NCBI RefSeq assembly: GCF_026168515.1
Contig: NZ_CP093443.1
Location: forward strand, 1,488,001 to 1,552,000
DNA length: 64,000 nt
Direction of reading: 5' to 3'
Source: Brevibacterium spongiae
GTDB lineage: Bacteria; Actinomycetota; Actinomycetes; Actinomycetales; Brevibacteriaceae
Part shown: positions 44,483-54,077 of the stretch, one piece after another
Numbering within the stretch: the first letter of the stretch is position 1
Layout: the number at the start of each line of letters is the position of its first letter
Notes under the pieces: generated by a model
Databases searched by the model: none
Told to the model about the DNA's origin: nothing
What the model saw: only the letters and a program-made list of their open reading frames with translations
Made by a program: the position numbers and the translations under genes

Positions 44483-45304
44483 ATGTCCCACCCGCAGAAC
44501 CCCCAGAATTCCCCACAGCAGCCGCAATCCCCGCAGGTCCAACCCCAATGGTCCTCGCAGCATCAGCCCCCTTACAGTCCCCATGATCAGCAGGCGCCCC
44601 AGCATCACGACCCACAGCAGTGGGCGCCCGCTCAGGCCGCACCTGCACGCACCGGCCCCGCCTATGGCGACGGGAGCCTTCCGCCCAAGCAGCCTTATGG
44701 ACAGAAACCCCCGAAGCAGAAGAAGCCGCTGTTGAAGCGATGGTGGTTCTGGCTGCTGGTCATCATCGTCGTCATCGCCATCGGCAGCGCTCTCGGAGGC
44801 GGCGGGGACGAAGCCACCGGCTCCTCAGAGGAGAACGCGGCCGACGCCCAGCCGTCGGGAACATCTGCCGATGAGAAGAAGGCCGCGGAGCCAGCAGAGG
44901 AAGCTGCGTACGGAATCGGCGACACAGTGTCCGCCGATGATTGGGAGGTCACCGTCGCATCGGTCAAAGACGGGGTGTCAAAGGTCGGCGACGAGTATCT
45001 CGGCGTCGAAGCACAGGGACAGTTCGTGCAGATCGAACTCTCCGTGAAGAACACCGGATCGGAGCCGAACTACTTCTTCGAAGACGACATCAAACTCGGC
45101 GACGACAACGGCAATACCTACTCGGCGGATTCCGAAGCCGGCATCTACGCGGCCGAAGACAACATCCTCTTCCTCGAAGAGATCAATCCTGGAAACACAG
45201 CCAAGGGCGTCCTCGTCTTCGACGTCCCCGAAGACGTCGACGCGAACCGGCTCACCTTCGCCGGGGGACTCTTCTCCGACCCGGTGGAGATCTCCCTGCA
45301 GTGA
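44483..45304 (+). CDS. Membrane-anchored DUF4352 protein
   Basis: A 273-residue protein: N-terminal 80 residues are Pro/Gln/His-rich and disordered, then a single membrane helix (WWFWLLVIIVVIAIGSALGG), an acidic linker, and an external beta-rich DUF4352 domain (about residues 140-273; GDTVSADDWEVTVASVKDG, FVQIELSVKNTGSEPNYFF). DUF4352 domains are immunoglobulin-like and common on actinobacterial surfaces, role unknown. AAGGAG precedes ATG 44483. Divergent from the histidine kinase, which may sense or control it. Confidence 0.8.
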   Translation: MSHPQNPQNSPQQPQSPQVQPQWSSQHQPPYSPHDQQAPQHHDPQQWAPAQAAPARTGPAYGDGSLPPKQPYGQKPPKQKKPLLKRWWFWLLVIIVVIAIGSALGGGGDEATGSSEENAADAQPSGTSADEKKAAEPAEEAAYGIGDTVSADDWEVTVASVKDGVSKVGDEYLGVEAQGQFVQIELSVKNTGSEPNYFFEDDIKLGDDNGNTYSADSEAGIYAAEDNILFLEEINPGNTAKGVLVFDVPEDVDANRLTFAGGLFSDPVEISLQ

Positions 45305-45313
45305 CCTCTCGGG

Positions 45314-46105
45314 CTAGCCGCGCAGGGCCCGCCCCCGCGCGGTGATCGCCCGGGCCGCGCTCATGGTCTGGCCGAGGAAACCTCGACCGAAGAGGCGGAC
45401 ATGGGCGAGAAGCGCGAAGAAGCTGTGTGCAGGCAGATCCTCACGCCATCCCTCAGGCAGCGGATGGGCCTGCTCATATCCGGAGAAGATCTCACCGAGA
45501 TGGGCGGTGCCGAAGAGCGCGAGGAGAGCGAGATCTTCCAGCCGGTGTCCGCCATGGGCGGCCGGATCGATCAAGGTGACTCCGTCGGCGGTCCACATGA
45601 GGTTGCCCGCCCACAGGTCACCGTGGACGCGGGCGGGTTCCTCGGCTCCGTGACCGCAGATCCCGTCGAAGCCGCCTTCACCGATCGTGTCCACCGCCGA
45701 GGCGATCACCGCTTCCTCGTCCTCGGTCAGCTCACCGGCAAGCGAGGACAGCAGAGGGTGAAGCCGCCGAACGGCCCAGAACTCGGCGAATGACGAACCG
45801 GATTTCGCTGACACCTCGAAGGGCGCGTCAAGCGGGCCGAAGAAGGCAGAAGCAGACGGCGACCACCCGAAGCCGGGAGCCCCGGCATCATGCAGCGCGG
45901 CCAGGCGACGCCCGAATTCGACAGCTGCGGCAGCACTCGGCCCGGTCTCTTCGAAGCGTTCGAGGCTCAGCCAGTCCTCACCCTGGTCGAGGACCTCGAC
46001 GACGGGGACGACGCCGGGCTCGGCCAACCACCGGAGTCCGGCGGATTCGGCGGAGAAGAAGCCGGCAGGGGCTCCGGCGCGGTGTTTGACGAAGTCGGAA
46101 GTCAT
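45314..46105 (-). CDS. Fructosamine kinase-family protein
   Basis: A 263-residue kinase of the FN3K/ketoamine kinase family, a branch of the APH fold: HDAGAPGFGW, catalytic VHGDLWAGNLMW and DPAAHGGHRLEDLALLALFG. It phosphorylates the sugar of glycated amines so they fall off spontaneously. TACCCT (46112-46117, minus) is six bases before the ATG, indicating a leaderless mRNA. The stop is eight bases from the convergent DUF4352 gene. Confidence 0.85.
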   Translation of the reverse strand: MTSDFVKHRAGAPAGFFSAESAGLRWLAEPGVVPVVEVLDQGEDWLSLERFEETGPSAAAAVEFGRRLAALHDAGAPGFGWSPSASAFFGPLDAPFEVSAKSGSSFAEFWAVRRLHPLLSSLAGELTEDEEAVIASAVDTIGEGGFDGICGHGAEEPARVHGDLWAGNLMWTADGVTLIDPAAHGGHRLEDLALLALFGTAHLGEIFSGYEQAHPLPEGWREDLPAHSFFALLAHVRLFGRGFLGQTMSAARAITARGRALRG

Positions 46106-46132
46106 GGTCCCAGGGTAACGGGAGTACACGGC

Positions 46133-46876
46133 TCACGGCCGAAGTTCGGCGAGGAGACCGGCCGCCACGGCGATGAGCTCACCATTGCCCGCGGCCTGCG
46201 TGCCGTCGATGAGCACCGGGGTGTCCTCCAAACCTGTGCGGATGCCGTGGCCGCGCCGAACGGCGCGGGCGTTGACGACCCAGGAGGCGATGCCCTCCCC
46301 ATGATGGACCTGCGGCAGGTCGATGCCCGCCTCGGCCAGGACCCGCTCGATCGCAGCGGCCTGTGCCAGGGCTCCATCCGGATCGGTCACGGTGGGTTCG
46401 ACGAGCACCCGTCGGCAGCGATCGGCCAGTCCCGAATCGACGAAGGCCGCTGCATCATCGACGCTGAGCAGACCCGCCTCGATTGCGACGCCGCGGCCGA
46501 GGAGCAGTTCGCATACCTCGCGGATTCCCGCCTCGCCCTGATTGGCGCTGACGAGATCGGGCAGCTGCGTCCATTCCGCGATGAGAGCCAGACGCCGCTG
46601 AGGATCGGGCTCGATCTCGGCCGCGGTGCTCACAGAGATCGGAATCTCCGGGCACGCGATACGCACCTCACGGAGCGTCTCCGCGACCGCCTCGGCGTCG
46701 AAGGTCTGCCGACCCGAGACAGCGAAGGGGTGGAGGTGGACGACCTGAGCTCCCGCATCCACGGCGGCCCTCGCCTCGGCGGCAATGGTCTGCGGACTGC
46801 GAGGAGTGCCCGGATGATCGCGGTCACCGTTGAGAGCGGCGTGCAGCTGCGGTTCAGACGAAGCGAAGGCATTCAT
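46133..46876 (-). CDS. BKACE (DUF849) beta-keto acid cleavage enzyme
   Basis: A 247-residue TIM-barrel enzyme of the BKACE family, which condenses a beta-keto acid with acetyl-CoA and splits it to acetoacetate plus a new CoA ester. The zinc site VVHLHPF (His-x-His) and VHHGEG are visible, but the protein is 20-50 residues shorter than typical members. The start is uncertain: ATG 46876 matches the family length best, ATG 46894 is possible, and neither has a clear ribosome site. Substrate unknown. Ends 28 bases upstream of the fructosamine kinase start. Confidence 0.75.
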   Translation of the reverse strand: MNAFASSEPQLHAALNGDRDHPGTPRSPQTIAAEARAAVDAGAQVVHLHPFAVSGRQTFDAEAVAETLREVRIACPEIPISVSTAAEIEPDPQRRLALIAEWTQLPDLVSANQGEAGIREVCELLLGRGVAIEAGLLSVDDAAAFVDSGLADRCRRVLVEPTVTDPDGALAQAAAIERVLAEAGIDLPQVHHGEGIASWVVNARAVRRGHGIRTGLEDTPVLIDGTQAAGNGELIAVAAGLLAELRP

Positions 46877-47093
46877 CTGCCCACTGTCTCGCATTGGCCA
46901 CGGCGAGTACAGCATCAGCGGCGAGACCCGGCAAGTCAGCCGCGAATCATTGGTGGAACACTGCACGGACATACACAGGTCATCATGTGGTTCGACACGG
47001 CGTGTTGTCAGGAATGACTCCCTGTGCCGCCAGGTGTCGTGCGAAGATGAATGTACCTCGAATGAGGTGACTCAACAGAAACAGGAGCTCATC

Positions 47094-47237
47094 ATGGCTA
47101 TCATCCTCTGGATCATCGCAGCGATTCTCGTCGTCTCCGGCATCTTCGCGATCTTCCGCAAGCAGCTGCTGTGGGGAATCGTCCTCATCGTCGTCGGCTG
47201 CCTCGTCGGCCCCGGCGGAGTCAGCCTCTTCGCCTGA
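47094..47237 (+). CDS. 47-residue GPGG-motif small membrane protein
   Basis: A 47-residue protein with two membrane segments (residues 2-20 and 25-41) joined by RKQ and ending VGPGGVSLFA. This matches a family of actinobacterial GPGG-motif small membrane proteins of unknown function. AGGAG lies eight bases before the ATG. The reading frame upstream is open but unrelated. Confidence 0.7.
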   Translation: MAIILWIIAAILVVSGIFAIFRKQLLWGIVLIVVGCLVGPGGVSLFA

Positions 47238-47338
47238 CCGGAAGACTCCGGACTGTGCTCGGCGTGGGCTGACGTCATAGGGTGTTCCGAGAGCCCGCCG
47301 CGCACAGCGGCGGTCCCGGACGAAAGGGGCACCCGCAC

Positions 47339-48361
47339 GTGACGAAGAGCGCAGATCTGAACACCGCCGGGGTGCAGAACGGTCATTCGTGCTGCGCCCC
47401 GGCGTCCACCCGCACCGAGGCGGTCGCCAGTCCGGCTGCGAATTCCGCAGTGACGTCTGCAGTGAAGTCTGCCGCAGATCCCGGAGTGGGACCCGATTTC
47501 AGCTTCGATTTCGTGACCGTCGGCGGCGACTTCGATATGGGAGATCCCTACGGCGACGGACACCCGGCCGATGGGGAGGGTCCACGACACCGAGTGAGTC
47601 TGCGCGAGTATCAGATCGCAGCGACGAGCGTGACGAATGACGACTTCGCCCGCTTCGTTTCCGACACCGGCTATGCCACCACCGCGGAACGGCTGGGCTC
47701 CTCGGCCGTCTTCGCCATGCTCCTTGAGGCGAACCCGCAGGCACACGGCAGTGTCCTCGGACAGGCGCCGGGCGTGCCCTGGTGGGTCGAGGTCTCCGGC
47801 GCGAACTGGGCGGCTCCCGAAGGCCCGGGCTCCGATATCGCGGACCGCCGGGACCACCCGGTCGTCCACATCAGCTGGGACGATGCCCAGGCATACTGCA
47901 TGTGGTCGGGCACCCGACTGCCGAGTGAGGCCGAATGGGAGTGCGCCGCCCGCGGCGGCCTCAAGGGCCGGCGCTATCCCTGGGGAAACCGCCTCCTCGC
48001 AGAGGGGGAGTGGATGTGCAACATCTGGCAGGGCGACTTTCCCCGTACGAACACGCTCGACGACGGATTCATCGGCACCGCGCCCGCCCGCCACTTCGAA
48101 CCCAATGGGCTGGGACTGTTCAACACCGTCGGAAACGTCTGGGAATGGTGTGCCGACTGGTTCGCCCGCGACTACTACCAGCACTCGCCCCAGACCGATC
48201 CGCATGGTCCGGACCACGGGGAGACGAGGATCATGCGCGGAGGCTCGTTCCTCTGCCACGACTCCTACTGCAATCGCTACCGTGTCGCCGCACGGTCATC
48301 GAACACTCCGGACTCCTCGGCCTCGAACATCGGCTTCCGCGTGGCCCGGGACCCAGCCTGA
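47339..48361 (+). CDS. Formylglycine-generating enzyme (copper-dependent FGE)
   Basis: A 340-residue SUMF1/FGE protein that oxidises a cysteine in the CxPxR motif of sulfatases to formylglycine using O2 and Cu(I). The two active-site cysteines are present at the classic spacing: Cys306 and Cys311 in GGSFLCHDSYCNRYRV. Other core elements: SWDDAQAYCMWSGTRLPSEA, YPWGN, and NVWEWCADWF. The N-terminus carries SCCAP, common in actinobacterial FGEs. GTG start at 47339 with AAAGGGG upstream. No sulfatase gene is in the window, so its client lies elsewhere or is not a sulfatase. Confidence 0.87.
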   Translation: MTKSADLNTAGVQNGHSCCAPASTRTEAVASPAANSAVTSAVKSAADPGVGPDFSFDFVTVGGDFDMGDPYGDGHPADGEGPRHRVSLREYQIAATSVTNDDFARFVSDTGYATTAERLGSSAVFAMLLEANPQAHGSVLGQAPGVPWWVEVSGANWAAPEGPGSDIADRRDHPVVHISWDDAQAYCMWSGTRLPSEAEWECAARGGLKGRRYPWGNRLLAEGEWMCNIWQGDFPRTNTLDDGFIGTAPARHFEPNGLGLFNTVGNVWEWCADWFARDYYQHSPQTDPHGPDHGETRIMRGGSFLCHDSYCNRYRVAARSSNTPDSSASNIGFRVARDPA

Positions 48362-48370
48362 GGCCGGAGA

Positions 48371-49303
48371 TCAGTCCGTGAGTTCGTCACCGAGGCTGCT
48401 CATCAGACGGTTCGTCTCCGCAGTCAGGGTCTCAAGGGTGAAGGCCACGGTCTCACGAGCGTCCGCCCCGGTCCGTGTGACTGCCGTGATGTGTCGCGAC
48501 GGAGCGTAGTCACCGCTGATCGGGATTCGGCGCACCGGGTGGAGATCCTGAGACCTCGACATCCGGGAGGCCACACAGACCCCGAACCCGCCGTGGACCA
48601 GGGCGGTTCCGGTGTTCCAGTCATCGGCGTAGTGACCGATGCGCGGGGCGAACCCGGCCGCCGCGCAGCTGGCCATCAGGAGCTGGTGGTAGCCGGTGCC
48701 CGGCCTGCCCAGAATCCACGTCTCATCGGCTGTGTCGGCGATCGTGACCGACGCGCGCTCTGCCAACGGGTGGTCGAGGGGGACCATGAGGTCGAGCGGA
48801 TCATCGATGAGGAAGTGATGGCTGAAGCGGTCATCGCCGCCGGCTGGGATGTCAGGCGCGGCGACGACGATGCCGACGTCGGCATCCCCGGAGAGCAGGT
48901 AGTCGAAGCACTCGGCGGGCTCGGCCTCGATCGTCTGGGTCTGCAGATGCGGGAACTTCCCATTGAGAGCCCGCATGGTCGGAGGCAGGAGCAGGCTTGC
49001 GGCGGTGGAGAAGCCGCACAGACCCAACGACCCGGACACCGTCTCTGAGTACCGACCGAGATCGGCCAACGCCATCTCCCATTCCGCCGACATGACATCG
49101 ACGTGGCGCAGCAAGGCCTCGGCTGCAGGAGTGAGTCTGACGTTGCGCCCGTGCTGTTCGAGCAGGGGCACACCGAGTTCTGCGGCGAGCTGTTTGACCT
49201 GGTGGGACACCGTTGATGGCGAATAGCGGAGGGAATGTGCCGCGGCAGTGACTGTGCCGTGCCTGTGGATCATGCTCAACATCGTGAGTCGACCGTCAAT
49301 CAT
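48371..49303 (-). CDS. LysR-type transcriptional regulator
   Basis: A 310-residue regulator: N-terminal HTH (residues 1-60; GTVTAAAHSLRYSPSTVSHQVKQLA) and a C-terminal effector-binding domain of the periplasmic-binding fold. ATG 49303 preceded by GAGGT. It is divergent from the MFS transporter gene at 49481 across a 177-base region, the usual arrangement for control of the neighbour. Confidence 0.87.
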   Translation of the reverse strand: MIDGRLTMLSMIHRHGTVTAAAHSLRYSPSTVSHQVKQLAAELGVPLLEQHGRNVRLTPAAEALLRHVDVMSAEWEMALADLGRYSETVSGSLGLCGFSTAASLLLPPTMRALNGKFPHLQTQTIEAEPAECFDYLLSGDADVGIVVAAPDIPAGGDDRFSHHFLIDDPLDLMVPLDHPLAERASVTIADTADETWILGRPGTGYHQLLMASCAAAGFAPRIGHYADDWNTGTALVHGGFGVCVASRMSRSQDLHPVRRIPISGDYAPSRHITAVTRTGADARETVAFTLETLTAETNRLMSSLGDELTD

Positions 49304-49480
49304 GCGACCTCATCGAATGGATTCGTGGAAGTTCTTACGATAGACAACAATACTCTGTCGGCTCCATCATGGAACCGAAGGGGCTGGCCGAAGCGACGAC
49401 GCAGCCCCGCAGACCTGCCTCGTGAGCGCGATTCACGCGCCGAGCGCACAGCAGTCGACGCAGGAAGATGGAGGTTCCGT

Positions 49481-50788
49481 TTGGCCGAGAACGCACGTAT
49501 CAGAGGGACGAGGCGGCAGCTGTGGTTCGGTGCGCTGGTGCTGCTCATCCTCTCGGCCGCCGCGAACATGGCCAGCCCTCTGTATCCGCTGTTGCAAGAG
49601 GCCCATGGGATGTCCGAGTCGATGATGACCGCGCTCTACGCGACCTACGTGTTCAGCTGTGTGCCGTCGCTGCTGCTGTTCGGTTCGGCGGCCGACGCCT
49701 TCGGCCGCAAGCCGGTGCTGCTGGCCGCGATCGCCCTGGTGGGATTCGGCACCGCGGTCTTCGGGATCGACACTGCTGGAATGCTGGGCCTGTTCGCCGG
49801 CAGGGCGCTGGTCGGCGTCGGGCTCGGTCTCGGCACGGGGGCCGGAATCGCACTGATGGTCGAGGCCTCGCCCGCGCGGAGGGTGTGGTTGGGATCGACG
49901 CTGGCGACGATCTCATTCGTCCTGGGGTCGGGAATCGGTCCGATCCTCGCCGGAGTGGTCTCATCGCTGTCCTCCTCGCCGCTCGTCCTGCCGTTCCTCG
50001 TCATGGTGGTCTTGATCGCCATCGTTATGGTCCTCATCGCGATGATGCCGCTGCAGCGACCGATCACGCGTCAGCGGTGGCGTCCGACATGGCCGTCGGT
50101 GCCGGGAGCCATGCGCATAAGCTTCAACATCGCTGCGCTGACCGGCTTCGTCGGGTGGACGGCTCTGGGGCTCTTCCTCGCACTGCTGCCGTCGATGGCG
50201 CAGTCGATCATTCCGGCCTCGGGAACTCTGACTTCGGGACTCATCGTCGGTTCGGTGCTGGTTGTGTCGGCCGCGAGCCAGCTCGTGGCACCGAAGTTTC
50301 AGCCTCGAGCCGCACAGACTCTGGGGCTGACGCTCATGGGCCTCGGTGCGGCCCTGCTGCTGAGCTCGAATCTGCCGGCGATCAGCCCCATGGCGGTCAA
50401 GGTCATCATGGTGTTCGCGGCGACGGCCACGGGGATCGGGCACGGATTGAGCTATTGGGGAGCCAATCGTGAGATCGATGTTCTCACTCCGCCTCGGAAC
50501 CGGGCCGGCATCTCTGCGGCGCTCTATCTCGCCTTCTACGCCGGGGCCGGAGCACCGGCCGTCATCGTCGGAGCCCTGGCGCTGGTCATGCCGCTGGTCA
50601 CGGGCACGATGATCTTCACATTGGCACTGCTGCTGGCGACGATCGTCACCATTCCGGTGCCCAGCCTGTCCCAGACCGTGATCCGACAATCGAAGGCCGG
50701 CCGCAGCGAGGCCGGGCACACCGACACCGTCCGCAGTGACAGCGGCCGGAGTGGGACCGCCTCGGCCAGGCACACAGCCGCCCGATAG
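49481..50788 (+). CDS. MFS transporter
   Basis: A 435-residue 12-helix major facilitator: first-loop motif LFGSAADAFGRKPVLLAA (GxxxDxxGR/K-P), and a long hydrophobic repeat pattern. The TTG start at 49481 is chosen because GGAGG (49470-49474) sits six bases upstream and it directly precedes the first helix; longer frames add an Arg-rich non-family stretch. Substrate unknown; a small-molecule or drug exporter is plausible. Divergent LysR regulator likely controls it; the CoA-transferase gene starts ten bases downstream. Confidence 0.82.
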   Translation: MAENARIRGTRRQLWFGALVLLILSAAANMASPLYPLLQEAHGMSESMMTALYATYVFSCVPSLLLFGSAADAFGRKPVLLAAIALVGFGTAVFGIDTAGMLGLFAGRALVGVGLGLGTGAGIALMVEASPARRVWLGSTLATISFVLGSGIGPILAGVVSSLSSSPLVLPFLVMVVLIAIVMVLIAMMPLQRPITRQRWRPTWPSVPGAMRISFNIAALTGFVGWTALGLFLALLPSMAQSIIPASGTLTSGLIVGSVLVVSAASQLVAPKFQPRAAQTLGLTLMGLGAALLLSSNLPAISPMAVKVIMVFAATATGIGHGLSYWGANREIDVLTPPRNRAGISAALYLAFYAGAGAPAVIVGALALVMPLVTGTMIFTLALLLATIVTIPVPSLSQTVIRQSKAGRSEAGHTDTVRSDSGRSGTASARHTAAR

Positions 50789-50798
50789 ACTGCAGGCC

Positions 50799-52304
50799 AT
50801 GTCGAGAATCACCTGCCCCGAACTGAATGCGAAGACCGTCACCGCCGAGGAGGCGGCCCGCCATATCGACAACGGCCACCGGGTGGCGATGAGCGGATTC
50901 ACCGGGTCGGGGTACCCGAAAGCGGTGCCCGGTGCGGTCGCCGACCGGGCCCGAACTGCCCACGAACGCGGAGACGACTTCAGCATCGAACTGTGGACCG
51001 GTGCATCGACCGCTCCGGAACTCGACGGTGTGCTCGCCGAGGTGCAGGCGGTGAGCAAACGGCTGCCGTTCCAGTCCGATCCGGCGATGCGGGCTTCGAT
51101 CAATTCCGGCGACACCGCCTACGTCGACACGCACCTCAGCCATTCGGCCCAGCAGGCGTGGTTCGGCTTCTACGGCAACCTCGACGTCGCGGTCGTCGAA
51201 GTCGCAGCGATTCTGCCCAACGGACTGCTCGTGCCCGGCAGCTCGGTCGGCAATTCGAAGACCTGGCTGGACCTGGCCGACAAGGTGATCCTCGAAGTCA
51301 ATGAGTGGCATCCGCGCGGCTATGAAGGCTTCCACGATGTCTATTACGGAACCCGTCGCCCGCCCGAGCGTCTGCCGATCCAGCTGCTCGAACCCATGCA
51401 GCGCATCGGCGACCCGTATCTGCGCGTCGACCCGGCCAAGGTCGTCGCGGTCGTGGAGACGAATGCTCCTGACAGGAATCTGCCGTTCAAACCCGCCGAC
51501 GAGGATTCGAAGGCCATAGCGAGCCACCTCGTCGACTTCCTCCGGCATGAGATCGCCGCCGATCGCCTGCCTCCGGAGCTGCTGCCGCTGCAATCGGGGG
51601 TCGGCAATGTCGCGAACGCGGTGATGGGCAACCTCGCCGAGAGCGAATTCGAGGGTCTCACGGCGTATACCGAGGTCATCCAGGACGGCATGCTCGATCT
51701 CATCGACAGCGGCAAACTCGCCTCCGTCTCGGCGACGGCGTTCTCACTCTCTGCCGAGCGGGCCGCGGACTTCAATGACAGGATCGAGTCGTACAAGGGC
51801 CGGATCCTGCTGCGCACGCAGGAGATGTCGAATCATCCCGAAGCCATCCGCCGCCTCGGGATCATCGCGATCAACGGGATGGTCGAAGCCGATATCTACG
51901 GCAACGTGAACTCCACACACGTGAGCGGCTCATCGATCATCAACGGCATCGGCGGTTCCGGCGACTTCGCCCGCAACGCCTACCTCAACTTCTTCGTATC
52001 GAACTCGCAGGCCAAGGACGGAGCGATCTCCGCGATCGTGCCGTTCGCCAGCCATATCGACCACACCGAGCACGACACGCAGATCCTCGTCACCGAACAG
52101 GGGCTGGCCGACCTGCGCGGACTGCCGCCCGTGGCCAGGGCGCGCAGGATCATCGCCAACTGCGCCCACCCGGACTATCGGGACCGGCTCTCGGACTACC
52201 TCGAGCGGGCGATCGCCGCGAACCCGAGCGGTCGGCACACTCCGCACATCCTCGGCGAGGCGCTGTCCTGGCACGGAAACTTCCAGGCGACCGGAGCCAT
52301 GTGA
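50799..52304 (+). CDS. Succinyl-CoA:acetate CoA-transferase / acetyl-CoA hydrolase family
   Basis: A 501-residue class I CoA-transferase of the Cat1/AarC type. Family marks: GFTGSGYPKAVPGAVAD near the N-terminus, the active-site Glu292 in AYTEVIQDGMLDLI, and ILVTEQGLADLRGLPPVARA. Moves CoA between succinyl-CoA and acetate (or propionate). TAGACT (50786-50791) is seven bases before the ATG, so it likely has its own leaderless transcript inside the tail of the MFS gene. Its neighbour at 52397 is a dicarboxylate carrier, consistent with C4 acid use. Confidence 0.86.
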   Translation: MSRITCPELNAKTVTAEEAARHIDNGHRVAMSGFTGSGYPKAVPGAVADRARTAHERGDDFSIELWTGASTAPELDGVLAEVQAVSKRLPFQSDPAMRASINSGDTAYVDTHLSHSAQQAWFGFYGNLDVAVVEVAAILPNGLLVPGSSVGNSKTWLDLADKVILEVNEWHPRGYEGFHDVYYGTRRPPERLPIQLLEPMQRIGDPYLRVDPAKVVAVVETNAPDRNLPFKPADEDSKAIASHLVDFLRHEIAADRLPPELLPLQSGVGNVANAVMGNLAESEFEGLTAYTEVIQDGMLDLIDSGKLASVSATAFSLSAERAADFNDRIESYKGRILLRTQEMSNHPEAIRRLGIIAINGMVEADIYGNVNSTHVSGSSIINGIGGSGDFARNAYLNFFVSNSQAKDGAISAIVPFASHIDHTEHDTQILVTEQGLADLRGLPPVARARRIIANCAHPDYRDRLSDYLERAIAANPSGRHTPHILGEALSWHGNFQATGAM

Positions 52305-52396
52305 GTCGGACCGCCGGGGCCGGCGCGGCCGCTCCGGCGGGACCGACCGACGTGCAGGGAGCCGGCATCGGGCCCACCCGATGAGACGGCGCTCGG

Positions 52397-53656
52397 TCAG
52401 GCAGTGACCCACGTCGGGACTGCCGCCACCACCCAGGCGAGCCCAGGGCCGATGAGGCACATGAGACCGGCATAGCCGATCATCTGCCGGTAATAGCGGT
52501 CACGGACCGTCGGGTGCACGTTGGCGAGCAGCATGGCTCCGTTCGTCGAGAACGGGCTGATGTCGACGATGGTGGCGGCGATCGCCAAGGCAGCGACGAA
52601 CCCGCCGACGTGGACGTCCCCGGATTCGAGGAACGGCACGGCCAGAGCGATGACGACGCCGATGATCGCCAGGGACGAGGCCAGCGCCGAGATGAGACCC
52701 GACATGTAGAACAGCAGCAGAGCGGCCAACAGCGGAATGCCGATCGCCGAGATGCCCGCCGAGACCCATTCGACCGTTCCGGCCTCTTCCAGCACGGCGA
52801 TATAGGTCAGGACACCGGTGATGAGGATGACGACCGACCACGAGACCCTCGACATCGCCGCCTTGCCGGCTGACGGGCTGATCGCCGCGAGCACGATCGA
52901 GATCGTGATGGTCACGAGCCCCACGTCCCAGCCGAAGACGACCACGGACACCGCCATCGCGACGAGACCGACCAGTGTCGGAATCTGATTCCGGGAGAGT
53001 CGGGGGCTCTCTTCCGGCTCGGACTCCGAGGTCGACAGTGCTGTGTCCTCCGCGGCCCGCAGCCCGGATCGATTGCGGAGGACGAGATAGACGACGAGGG
53101 CGAAGACGAGATTGAACAGGAACGGGGCCAGGAACAGCGACACCGGCGTGGGGGTGAGTCCGCTCTTGGCCAGATAGTCGTTGATGAAGATGCCGTAGAC
53201 GCTGATGGGTGAGAACGCCCCGGCCAAAGCGCCGTGCACGACGAGCAGTCCCGTCATGAATTGGTTGACGCCGTTGCGTCGCGCGAAGGTCAGTGCCAGG
53301 GGAGCGATGATGGCCACAGCGAAGAGCGCTCCGAGGGCGATGAGGATCGCTGTGAGCGCGAAGAAGATCCAGGGCATCACGGCAGTCCTGCCGCCGACCA
53401 GTTTCACGCACCAGTGGACGATGACTTCGATGACGCCGTTGTTCTGGGCGAAGCCGAAGAGATAGGTGAGCCCCACGAGAGTGAGAAACAGGTCCACAGG
53501 GAACCCGGAGAGGAACTCCTCGGGAGCCTGATGGAGCACGAGGCCGCCGACTCCCGCCGCCGCAATGAACCCGAGCAGCCCCATATTGATATCGCGCCAG
53601 GTTCCGATGACGAACATCAGTCCGAGGACGATCACACAGATCAGCTCAGCACTCAT
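52397..53656 (-). CDS. MatC-like dicarboxylate carrier
   Basis: A 419-residue membrane protein with about 12 helices: N-terminal MatC_N-type region (LGFIAAAGVGGLVLHQ, FPVDLFLTLVGLTYLFGFAQ) and a repeat-organised ion-transporter-like fold. Relatives move malonate or other dicarboxylates. ATG 53656 has GGAGGAG six bases upstream. The far longer open frame upstream is Cys/Arg-rich and not coding. Confidence 0.78.
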   Translation of the reverse strand: MSAELICVIVLGLMFVIGTWRDINMGLLGFIAAAGVGGLVLHQAPEEFLSGFPVDLFLTLVGLTYLFGFAQNNGVIEVIVHWCVKLVGGRTAVMPWIFFALTAILIALGALFAVAIIAPLALTFARRNGVNQFMTGLLVVHGALAGAFSPISVYGIFINDYLAKSGLTPTPVSLFLAPFLFNLVFALVVYLVLRNRSGLRAAEDTALSTSESEPEESPRLSRNQIPTLVGLVAMAVSVVVFGWDVGLVTITISIVLAAISPSAGKAAMSRVSWSVVILITGVLTYIAVLEEAGTVEWVSAGISAIGIPLLAALLLFYMSGLISALASSLAIIGVVIALAVPFLESGDVHVGGFVAALAIAATIVDISPFSTNGAMLLANVHPTVRDRYYRQMIGYAGLMCLIGPGLAWVVAAVPTWVTA

Positions 53657-53966
53657 TCCCACTCCTCCGCTCAAGGCTCGATGCGCTGAAAGGCACAGGT
53701 GCCAAAATAGCTGAGGTCTCAGAACTCGGTCACAGCATCTCAGACATTGAAAGGTCGGTGGCCGCCGAGGCTGTGCCGACGCGGTGAGGAGCCCGACGGA
53801 CGGTATCCGCTCCGGACAAAGGCACATGGAAATCGTCCGCTGCGGATAGTGCGCTTGTTCTCAGACCCACTAGTGTCTTGGTGAGCGCCGTCACGAAGCA
53901 CTCGCCCGTGGTCGGTGTGCAGCCTCCCGATCTCGTCTCCTCGCCAGCGAAAGGTCGCCGTCGACC
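53657..53966. promoter_or_regulatory. 310-base divergent promoter region
   Basis: No gene seen. CTGAG-GT-CTCAG (arms 53711-53715 and 53718-53722) is a palindrome 55 bases upstream of the MatC-like start, with a partial copy (ATCTCAG) further on, and may be an operator for that gene. The rest carries the promoter of the NCS1 permease unit; I cannot define its -35/-10. Confidence 0.35.
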
Positions 53967-54077
53967 ATGAATGAACACGATGTGCTCTCGGACGCTCAGT
54001 TCGTCCCCTGTCCCTCGACCGTCCGGGAGGCACCGTCAGATGCCTCATCCGCCGGCACCGAGGCGGCCGCACAGTGA
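53967..54077 (+). CDS. 36-residue upstream ORF, possible leader
   Basis: A short frame starting ATG at 53967, weakly preceded by GAAAGG, and ending in TGA that overlaps the GTG of the permease (GTGA, 54074-54077). The peptide is acidic with no recognisable motif. It may couple translation of the permease or simply be a non-functional leader; no direct evidence of expression. Confidence 0.35.
   Translation: MNEHDVLSDAQFVPCPSTVREAPSDASSAGTEAAAQ

Noticed and set aside
49235..49480. N-terminal extension of the MFS transporter
   Set aside because: The added residues are Arg-rich and unlike the family; TTG 49481 has GGAGG at ideal spacing.
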